DNA from: Oscillospiraceae bacterium
GTDB taxonomy: Bacteria; Bacillota; Clostridia; Oscillospirales; Acutalibacteraceae
Reading direction: 5' to 3'
Assembly: GCA_902802375.1 (NCBI GenBank)
Contig: CADCLS010000010.1
Span: forward strand, 1-64,000
DNA: 64,000 nucleotides
Below, piece after piece: positions 57,422 to 64,000 of this stretch (position 1 is the stretch's first letter; each line of letters begins with the position of its first letter). Below the pieces are notes generated by a model. It saw only the letters and a program-made list of their open reading frames with translations. It was not told the DNA's origin and did no database searches. A program made the translations under genes and the position numbers.

Positions 57422-58522
57422 ATGGAAAAGTATGATTTGCTGATAGTAGGAAGCGGCCTTTTTGGCGCAACCTGCGCATACGAGGCGGTATCACTCGGAA
57501 AAAGGGTATTGGTTTTAGAAAAGCGCGACCACATTGGCGGTAACATTTATACTGAAAAGGTAGAGGGTATTGATGTTCACCGTTACGGCGCGCATATATT
57601 TCATACAACTGATAAGAAGATTTGGGAGTTTATAAACAAGTTTTCTGAGTTTAATTCCTTTGTGAATTCCCCGATAGCAAATTACAAGGGAGAAATATAT
57701 AACCTTCCGTTTAATATGAACACATTCAGCAAAATGTTCGGCGTGGCAACTCCAGATGAGGCAAAGGCAGTGCTCGAAAAACAGCGTGCGGAAATAAGCG
57801 GCGAGCCTCAAAACCTGGAGGAGCAGGCGATAAGTCTTGTTGGCCGAGATGTTTATACAAAGCTTATTAAAGGATACACCGAAAAACAGTGGAACAGGGA
57901 TTGTAAAGACCTGCCGGCATTTATAATCAAGCGTCTGCCGGTAAGGTTTACCTATGATAACAACTACTTTAACGATAGATTTCAGGGCATTCCTACCCTC
58001 GGATACACTGCGATAATCGAAAGGATGCTAAAGGGAGCTGAGGTGCGCACGGGGGTTAATTTCCTTGATGACAAGGAAGCGTATCTCTCTCTTGCAAAGC
58101 AGTGCATATATACAGGACCTATTGACGAGTATTTCGGTTATGAGTTCGGCAAGCTTGAATACAGAAGCCTTCGCTTCAAGACCGAGATTTTGCAAGAGGA
58201 AAATCATCAGGGCGTAGCGGTAGTAAACTATACCGAGCGCGAAATCCCGTATACAAGGGTTATTGAGCATAAGCATTTTAATTATGTCGAAACGCCCAAA
58301 ACCGTTATCACAAAAGAATATCCTACCGATTGGAGGGAGGGCTTAGAGCCGTATTACCCTGTGAATAACGAGAAAAACAACGAGCTTTATAAGGTTTATG
58401 CCGAGTGTGCAAGGAAAGAGAAGGTTTTGTTCGGCGGCAGGCTCGCGCAGTACAAATACTTCGATATGGACGATACTGTCGCGGCGGCATTTGAGCTTAT
58501 GGCAGGGCTTTATAACACTTGA
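57422..58522 (+). CDS. glf: UDP-galactopyranose mutase
   Basis: 366 residues. N-terminal FAD-binding LIVGSGLFGATCAYEA (6-21), the substrate-loop block GNIYTEKVEGIDVHRYGAHIFHT (about 40-62) and the conserved RLPVRFTYDNNYFNDRFQGIPTLGYT (about 166-191). It converts UDP-galactopyranose to UDP-galactofuranose, the donor for galactofuranose in surface polysaccharides. The C-terminal GGRLAQYKYFDMDDT also matches the family. It leads the glycosyltransferase cluster and is 39 bases from the next frame, so the cluster's product probably contains galactofuranose. Confidence 0.95.
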   Translation: MEKYDLLIVGSGLFGATCAYEAVSLGKRVLVLEKRDHIGGNIYTEKVEGIDVHRYGAHIFHTTDKKIWEFINKFSEFNSFVNSPIANYKGEIYNLPFNMNTFSKMFGVATPDEAKAVLEKQRAEISGEPQNLEEQAISLVGRDVYTKLIKGYTEKQWNRDCKDLPAFIIKRLPVRFTYDNNYFNDRFQGIPTLGYTAIIERMLKGAEVRTGVNFLDDKEAYLSLAKQCIYTGPIDEYFGYEFGKLEYRSLRFKTEILQEENHQGVAVVNYTEREIPYTRVIEHKHFNYVETPKTVITKEYPTDWREGLEPYYPVNNEKNNELYKVYAECARKEKVLFGGRLAQYKYFDMDDTVAAAFELMAGLYNT

Positions 58523-58570
58523 AAAACGCGTTAATTTATGGTAATATACCGATAATATGAGGTGATAGTT

Positions 58571-59629
58571 TTGTCTGATAGCAAAGTTAGCATAATAATG
58601 CCGGTTTACGGCGTGGAGGACTATGTAGGTAAAGCAATAGAAAGTATACAGGCGCAGACCTATAAGAATTGGGAGTTTTTCTGTGTTGACGACGGCACGA
58701 AGGACCGAAGCGGCGAGATTTGCGATGAGTACGCAAAGGGCGACGACCGCATTATAGTAATTCATAAAGAAAACGGCGGTGCGCCGAGCGCCAGAAATGT
58801 TGCGATTGATAAGGCTACGGGCAAGTATCTTTATTTTATGGATTCGGACGACTGGGCTGAAAGCACAATGCTCGAAGATATGGTAAACCTTGCCGAGCAG
58901 AATGATTCACAGCTTGTAATAGCAGGCTTTTATATTGATACTTATTATAGTGACGAGGAGAAGTTCGTCCAGGAGCAGACTACCGAGGGCGGCGTTTATC
59001 ACACCGGTGCGGATTTTCGCAAGAACGCAATGCGTCTTTTTGATAAAAATCTTTTATATTCGCCCTGGAACAAGCTTTATCTTACAGATTATATAAAACA
59101 AAACAAGCTTTATTTTCCGCAGACCTTCTGGGATGATTTCCCCTTTGTTTTAAGTGTTATAAGGGACATTGACAGGGTTGCTGTGACAAGTAAAATGTAT
59201 TATCATTTTATAAGAAAGCGTGCCGAATCGGAGACCGCAAAATATCGCGACAATATGTATGAAAAGCGTGAAGAAGAGCAGGACTGGATGGAGGATATTT
59301 ATAAGCATTGGGGTCTTGACTCTGACGAGATACGCGAGTTTTTAGCAAGAAGATATATCGAGCGTGTTATCGGATGTATCGAAAATGTTACGAACAAAAG
59401 TTGTACTTTGTCTTCAAAAGAGAAGAAGGCGCAAATAAGCAAAATGATTTCAAGTCTTCGCGCGCAGAGTGCAGTAAAAATCGCAAGACCGAACTCAAAA
59501 TATATGAAGCTGATGTTGATACCGATAAAATGGGGCAATGCTACTCTTACTTATCTGGAGGGAAAAATAATTTCCAAAGTAAAGGGTTCAAACACAAAGC
59601 TTTTTGCAAAATTGAAGGCGAACAGATAA
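58571..59629 (+). CDS. family 2 glycosyltransferase
   Basis: 352 residues. GT-A domain: SIIMPVYGVEDYVGKAIESI, nucleotide-binding FFCVDDGTKDRSGEICDEYA and the metal-binding YFMDSDDWAE (about 95-104). After about 210 it is helical and less conserved, with a basic tail. It adds a sugar from a nucleotide donor to a polysaccharide precursor at the inner membrane face; donor unknown. The start is TTG 58571 with GAGGTGA five bases upstream; GTG 58562 lies within that site. The next gene begins two bases after its stop. Confidence 0.85.
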   Translation: MSDSKVSIIMPVYGVEDYVGKAIESIQAQTYKNWEFFCVDDGTKDRSGEICDEYAKGDDRIIVIHKENGGAPSARNVAIDKATGKYLYFMDSDDWAESTMLEDMVNLAEQNDSQLVIAGFYIDTYYSDEEKFVQEQTTEGGVYHTGADFRKNAMRLFDKNLLYSPWNKLYLTDYIKQNKLYFPQTFWDDFPFVLSVIRDIDRVAVTSKMYYHFIRKRAESETAKYRDNMYEKREEEQDWMEDIYKHWGLDSDEIREFLARRYIERVIGCIENVTNKSCTLSSKEKKAQISKMISSLRAQSAVKIARPNSKYMKLMLIPIKWGNATLTYLEGKIISKVKGSNTKLFAKLKANR

Positions 59630-59630
59630 A

Positions 59631-60701
59631 ATGGAAAATCAGGTTTATTTTTCGATTGTTATGCCGGTTTACTGTATGGAGAAGCATATAAGGAACGCGA
59701 TAGAAAGCGTTTTGGCGCAGACAGAGATAGATTTTGAACTCATATTAGTTGACGACGCCTCGCCGGATAATTGTCCTCAGATTTGTGACGAATACGCCGG
59801 GAAATACGATAATGTCAGCGTTGTTCACCACAGTGTAAACCAGGGTTTAAGCGCCACACGGAATACCGGTCTTTTGTATGCAAAAGGCGAGTATGTCACA
59901 TTTATGGATTCGGACGATTATATAGATGCCGACCTTTTAGAAAAAGTGAAGTTGTCGCTCGCCGAAAACCCTGCGGACTGTGTAGCTTTCGGTATGAAAG
60001 AGGAATATTGCAACATAAGCGGCGAAGTCAAGAAAACATATACTATGACTTATGGAACAGAAGAACGCTTGAACGGTGTTGATAAGGTTCGCCCCTGCGT
60101 TATTAACCTTGAACACAAAACCTTATATGGTTATTCGGCAAACAAGTTTTACAGAACGGAAATTATTAGAGAAAACGGTTTAGGATTTGAAAAAATCGCA
60201 CTTATTGAAGACCTCATTTTCAATGTAAAATTTTTTGAATATGCCGGGTCGCTTAACATACTTAATATTGCGCCATATCATTATATGAAGCGGATAGACG
60301 GCAGTCTTACAAACAAGTTTGTAAAGGATTATTTTGAGTTGCACCACAAGCGCATTTCTGTGATTTTTGAGCAGTACCGCCACTGGAATCTCTTAACAGA
60401 TTATGTAAAAACCATTCTTGCCAATTTATATTCGAGATACATCTATTCGGCGTTACAGCGTAACTGCGATAAGCGGGCAGGTATGAACGCAAAAGCGCGA
60501 AGAGCGTTTTTGTACAGCGTTTTTAAGGACGAGCTTTTTATAGAACTTTCGCCGTATATTAAGGCGTCCGGCGTTGCCGGCGTTCTTTACGGCGCGCTTA
60601 AAAGGAAGAAAACCGCCGTTTGTCTGTTTTTCGGCAGAGCCATTTATATTGTTAAGGACAAGCTGCCGATTCTGTTTGCGGCGGCGAAGCAAAAGAGGTA
60701 A
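59631..60701 (+). CDS. family 2 glycosyltransferase
   Basis: 356 residues. It has YFSIVMPVYCMEKHIRNAIESVLAQ, LVDDASPDNCPQICDEYA and VTFMDSDDYIDADLL as GT-A marks, then a variable acceptor-binding half. The third position of the usual DDGS is Ala (DDAS), as in many family members. It starts at ATG 59631 right after the previous stop codon (TAAAATG), so it is coupled to the upstream gene. The specific linkage cannot be read from sequence. Confidence 0.85.
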   Translation: MENQVYFSIVMPVYCMEKHIRNAIESVLAQTEIDFELILVDDASPDNCPQICDEYAGKYDNVSVVHHSVNQGLSATRNTGLLYAKGEYVTFMDSDDYIDADLLEKVKLSLAENPADCVAFGMKEEYCNISGEVKKTYTMTYGTEERLNGVDKVRPCVINLEHKTLYGYSANKFYRTEIIRENGLGFEKIALIEDLIFNVKFFEYAGSLNILNIAPYHYMKRIDGSLTNKFVKDYFELHHKRISVIFEQYRHWNLLTDYVKTILANLYSRYIYSALQRNCDKRAGMNAKARRAFLYSVFKDELFIELSPYIKASGVAGVLYGALKRKKTAVCLFFGRAIYIVKDKLPILFAAAKQKR

Positions 60702-60704
60702 GCG

Positions 60705-61706
60705 ATGAAAATCAGTGTTATAATCCCGGTTTATAATGTTGAAAAATACTTAAAAAAATGTGTTGACAGTGTTTTGGCTCAAGACTTTTCGGATTATGAG
60801 ATTTTGCTTATTGATGACGGCTCTACCGATTCAAGTGGGAAAATTTGTGACGAATATGCTGAAAAAACCGCGCATATAAGAGTAATTCATCAAGAGAACA
60901 AGGGTCAAGGCGGCGCCAGAAACACGGGCATCCTCGAGGCGACGGGTGAGTATCTGATGTTCGTGGATAGTGACGATTTCTTAAAAAGCAGAGCGCTAAG
61001 CATTCTTTATAAAACCGCCTCGGAATACGACGCAGATATTGTGCTTTTCGGTGCTGATTTTATTGATGAGCAAGGTAATACTATTGCTGTTCGCACGCCT
61101 ACCGAAAGCAAGGAACCGGTAATACTGTCGGGAAAGCAGCTTTTACTTTTCTTCAAAAGTACTTCCCCTTGGGATAAGCTCTATAGGCGTTCGCTTTTTT
61201 CAAAAAGTGGTATAGTCTTCCCTGAAAAAATATGGTATGAGGACCTTTGTGTGGCGTCGGAAATTGTTTTATACTCCGAAAAAACAGTTTGTATTTCAAA
61301 CTCTTTGTATATGTATTTGCAACGCCAAAATTCAACAATGCACATAAAAAACACTGACCGTAATATTGATATGCTAACAGCAGTATCTGAAGTTTTGAAT
61401 TTTTACCGGAGAAATAATCGGTTTGAAGAAAACAGAGACGAGTTGTGTTTTCTTGCGGTTATGCACATTATGGTTCTTTGCACTCTGCGTGTGTCGAGTG
61501 AAGATGCAAAACATCCGCTTCTTAAAAGGTTTTATGATTTTACTAAAGAAAACTTTGCGGATTTTGAAACAAATAAATTTGTGCGAAGCAATCTGTCAAA
61601 ACGGCATAAGTTGATTTTTTTCTTTTCAAGACACAGGCGTTACGAATTTATAAGGCTTTTGGATAATTTGAACAAGATAAAAGCCAAATTTAGTCATAAT
61701 ACATAG
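60705..61706 (+). CDS. family 2 glycosyltransferase
   Basis: 333 residues. It has ISVIIPVYNVEKYLKKCVDSVLAQ, LLIDDGSTDSSGKICDEYA, GGARNTGI and LMFVDSDDFLKS, the full set of GT-A motifs. WDKLYRRSLFSKSGIVFPEKIWYEDL (about 149-174) is the acceptor-side block shared with the last gene of the window, so the two may be paralogues. It starts three bases after the preceding stop and has GAGG upstream. Confidence 0.87.
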   Translation: MKISVIIPVYNVEKYLKKCVDSVLAQDFSDYEILLIDDGSTDSSGKICDEYAEKTAHIRVIHQENKGQGGARNTGILEATGEYLMFVDSDDFLKSRALSILYKTASEYDADIVLFGADFIDEQGNTIAVRTPTESKEPVILSGKQLLLFFKSTSPWDKLYRRSLFSKSGIVFPEKIWYEDLCVASEIVLYSEKTVCISNSLYMYLQRQNSTMHIKNTDRNIDMLTAVSEVLNFYRRNNRFEENRDELCFLAVMHIMVLCTLRVSSEDAKHPLLKRFYDFTKENFADFETNKFVRSNLSKRHKLIFFFSRHRRYEFIRLLDNLNKIKAKFSHNT

Positions 61707-61716
61707 GGGGAAAACG

Positions 61717-63168
61717 GTGAACGGCAATACAATTAATAAATGTGTGTCAATATTTGAGCTTATATTCAAAATATGCTTTCTTTTGTACGGATTGGCAACA
61801 TTAAACTCTTTCTTTTTTCACACAAAAGTCATATCGGTATTATTATATGCCGCAACTGCGAGCGCAGGGGTAGTGCTAATATATCGCATAATAAATTTCA
61901 AATATTTTATTCATGAAAAGACATATATTGTCAGCTGTCTTTTTTTGATTAGCTATATTCTGTCTTTTGTTTTGAATATCGAGTATGCAAACATTCACGC
62001 GATAAAATATCTTGTGTTTATGGGAATGCAGTTTTTTCTGTTGCTGGCGGTGGACGAAAGAAAAGACTCTGCAAGTCTGAAAAAAGAAATCCTTTTGATT
62101 TTGAATGTTTTTGAGCTGTATATGTTTTTTGCCGCATTAGCAAGTATTGTTCTGTTATTTATGGGTTATGGAAATATTGTATATCGAAATGAAGACATGA
62201 TCATTTCAGGATTTGTTTGGGGAAGGCTTTGGGGCGTGTTTACAGACCCCAATTTCGGTTCGGTTTTATCGTCGATTTCTGTTATTATTTCTTTATATTT
62301 TTGCTATAGATATAGCTCAAGAATATCTATTTTGATTAATGTGGTAAATATTACATTGCAGCTAATGTATATTTCTTTTTCGGATTCAAGAACAGGGAAA
62401 CTTGTGGTTATGATTGCCGTAGCCCTGTATTTTTACCTTAGATTTATGGATGTCAGAACCAAAATGAAGGCGTGTTTGAAAAACATAGTCTGTGTTTTGT
62501 TGGCGGTTTGTGTTGCCGCTGTATGTGCGACTGTACTAACCATGGTTAATAAAGGATACAATTCCGTTATTTATTCGGTTGCCGAAAAACGTTACAATTT
62601 AAGCGACGATTTCGGTGATGATTTCGACCAAGATTTTATTAAAAATCATCAGTTGGGAAGAGAAAAGGATATTGAGCAGGATTTTAGCAACCGCAGAATT
62701 GATTTGTGGAAGAGTGCAATAGAAACACTTAAATTAAGACCCATGTTCGGCGTATCTTTTGAGAGCTTAGTAGATTATGTTAAGGACAAATTACCGGATA
62801 CTTATCTTGTGAACAACGACCATGGCGTTTTCAACAATTATCATAATATGCTGTTTAATGTAATTGTTGGTCAGGGAATTGTCGGATTTACACTTCTGAT
62901 TGTTATGATTGTATTTTCCGGAATAAGTATGATAAAATTGCTTTTGCGTTCATTTGGAAACTCTAAGGAGTATATGTTAAATGCAACGATATTTACGGTT
63001 TTGGTATCTACGCTTATTTCGTCAATGTTTGTCACTGAAATAATGTATGCATTCTCCGCAAATATGATGTTGTTTTGGTATTTGCTCGGATATATGCTGT
63101 ATGAAGAAAAGAAAGTCACGGGCGAAGGTGACGCGAAACAATATATTAAAAACGGGGAAACGGAATAA
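61717..63168 (+). CDS. Wzy-like O-antigen/capsule polymerase
   Basis: 483 residues with about 11 membrane helices. A large external loop lies between about 285 and 385 and contains the RRIDLWKSAIETLKLRPMFGVSFESL and HNMLFNVIVGQGIVG blocks of the O-antigen ligase/polymerase family. Such proteins join lipid-linked repeat units outside the membrane. The start is GTG 61717, ten bases after the preceding stop codon, behind AGGGGGAA. Placed among glycosyltransferases, it indicates a Wzy-dependent pathway; a flippase gene would be expected beyond the window. Confidence 0.8.
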   Translation: MNGNTINKCVSIFELIFKICFLLYGLATLNSFFFHTKVISVLLYAATASAGVVLIYRIINFKYFIHEKTYIVSCLFLISYILSFVLNIEYANIHAIKYLVFMGMQFFLLLAVDERKDSASLKKEILLILNVFELYMFFAALASIVLLFMGYGNIVYRNEDMIISGFVWGRLWGVFTDPNFGSVLSSISVIISLYFCYRYSSRISILINVVNITLQLMYISFSDSRTGKLVVMIAVALYFYLRFMDVRTKMKACLKNIVCVLLAVCVAAVCATVLTMVNKGYNSVIYSVAEKRYNLSDDFGDDFDQDFIKNHQLGREKDIEQDFSNRRIDLWKSAIETLKLRPMFGVSFESLVDYVKDKLPDTYLVNNDHGVFNNYHNMLFNVIVGQGIVGFTLLIVMIVFSGISMIKLLLRSFGNSKEYMLNATIFTVLVSTLISSMFVTEIMYAFSANMMLFWYLLGYMLYEEKKVTGEGDAKQYIKNGETE

Positions 63169-64000
63169 ATGGCAAATGTCACAGTGGTAATACCGGTATA
63201 TAATGTAGAACGGTATATAGAAAAATGTGTAAACAGTGTGAAAGAACAAACCTATCGGGATTATGAAATTGTTTTGGTAGATGACGGTTCAACCGATTCA
63301 AGCGGCGATATATGCGACCGACTTGGCGGTGAGAGCAGTAATATCCGTGTTATACATCAGACAAATAAAGGTCTCGGCGGCGCAAGGAATACCGGCTTGG
63401 AAAATTGTAAAACAAAATATATTTTTTTTCTTGACAGTGATGATTATATTAATCCGTCTGCTCTTCAAAGGTGTGTTGAAACCGCCGAAAAAAACGCTTG
63501 CGATATAGTGTTTTTTGACCGAGTGAGTGTTAATGAAGCGGGTGAGAAGGGCGTGGTTTATAGTCTGCAGGCGCCGGGAAATCAGCCACTTGCTCGCGAG
63601 CAGATTAACGGAATTTTCAAAAATCCGAGTGCCTGTGACAAACTCTATAAAACCTCTTTGTTTACAGAGCACGATATTCGTTTTCCCGAAAAGGTCTGGT
63701 ATGAGGATTTAAGAACGATTCCTAAACTTGTTCCTTTTGCCGAGAGAGCAGTAAAACTGAGTGGAGAGCCTATTTATTATTACCTACAGCGTGAAACATC
63801 AATAATGCACACACCTGATTACGGCCGTATTGTAAGAGAAAGAACAGAAGCCCTATCGGATTTGATAGATTATTATAAACAGCAAAACCTATATTATGAG
63901 TATCGCGAGGAGCTTTCTTTTGCAATAATGTATCACGCGTTAATATTGCCTTGCCTTGAGATGCATAGATCAAGAGGGAAATGTGACGCGTATATTGCAA
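63169..64000 (+). CDS. family 2 glycosyltransferase (3' end outside the window)
   Basis: 277 residues are visible before the window ends. ATG 63169 overlaps the last base of the polymerase stop codon region (TAAATGG). Motifs: VTVVIPVYNVERYIEKCVNSV, LVDDGSTDSSGDICDRL, GGARNTGL and IFFLDSDDYIN. The block SACDKLYKTSLFTEHDIRFPEKVWYEDL closely follows that of the gene at 60705. Fourth GT-A enzyme of the cluster. Confidence 0.87.
   Translation, partial: MANVTVVIPVYNVERYIEKCVNSVKEQTYRDYEIVLVDDGSTDSSGDICDRLGGESSNIRVIHQTNKGLGGARNTGLENCKTKYIFFLDSDDYINPSALQRCVETAEKNACDIVFFDRVSVNEAGEKGVVYSLQAPGNQPLAREQINGIFKNPSACDKLYKTSLFTEHDIRFPEKVWYEDLRTIPKLVPFAERAVKLSGEPIYYYLQRETSIMHTPDYGRIVRERTEALSDLIDYYKQQNLYYEYREELSFAIMYHALILPCLEMHRSRGKCDAYIA

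Overview
The window reads as a spore-forming member of the Firmicutes, class Clostridia; I cannot place it to family. The signs are spoIIE and a SleB-type cortex hydrolase, Gram-positive Shine-Dalgarno sites with TTG and GTG starts, a Bacillus-type LexA box, wall-anchored exported proteins and a clostridial SPKTG-type sorting signal.

Layout. (1) 1-16.6 kb is mostly chromosomal core: the 3' end of a 23S rRNA gene with no 5S behind it, a U32 peptidase/RlhA-like protein, apgM, a hemolysin III homologue, a YhaN/YhaO-like SMC-phosphoesterase pair, spoIIE (with the unusually spaced Spo0A-type promoter), sleB and a cohesin-domain membrane protein. It ends with a four-gene operon for exported proteins whose last product carries a domain about 83% identical to eukaryotic ubiquitin. 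(2) 16.64-56.73 kb is an integrative and mobilizable element. It sits in the 3' end of a tRNA-Gln gene: the intact tRNA is at the right end and a decayed 3' copy at the left, and both ends carry GTGACCCAA repeats. The right arm holds the backbone: a LexA-box promoter driving a structured RNA, repeats, a P4-type primase/helicase, an oriT-like double hairpin, MobC, a relaxase, a frameshifted parB, an excisionase-like protein and the integrase. No conjugation machinery is present, so it would depend on a helper. (3) 56.7-64 kb is core again: tRNA-Gln, a palindromic MITE-like sequence, acpP, UDP-galactopyranose mutase, and a surface-polysaccharide cluster of four family 2 glycosyltransferases and a Wzy-like polymerase, running off the window.

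Cargo of the element. From left: a UDG-superfamily protein, TnpV and DUF6809, a DUF3990/XRE toxin-antitoxin-like pair with a clear operator, a MATE transporter with a stand-alone TipAS domain, a phosphoesterase and an AAA/DUF4143 ATPase. Then comes a type I restriction-modification locus built for phase variation. hsdM and hsdS are followed by a tyrosine recombinase, a spare first half of hsdS and an inverted spare second half, with four copies of a short recombination site that encodes the shared INDNL motif. hsdR follows after a membrane protein and a GNAT-methyltransferase fusion; Fic and T5orf172 genes come next. On the opposite strand is a two-gene system resembling Druantia type III (giant DUF1998 helicase plus a 931-residue partner). 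A block of small proteins, a double gamma-glutamylcyclotransferase-like fusion, an unknown gene and an ADP-ribosylglycohydrolase complete the cargo. The element is best read as a mobilizable defence island.
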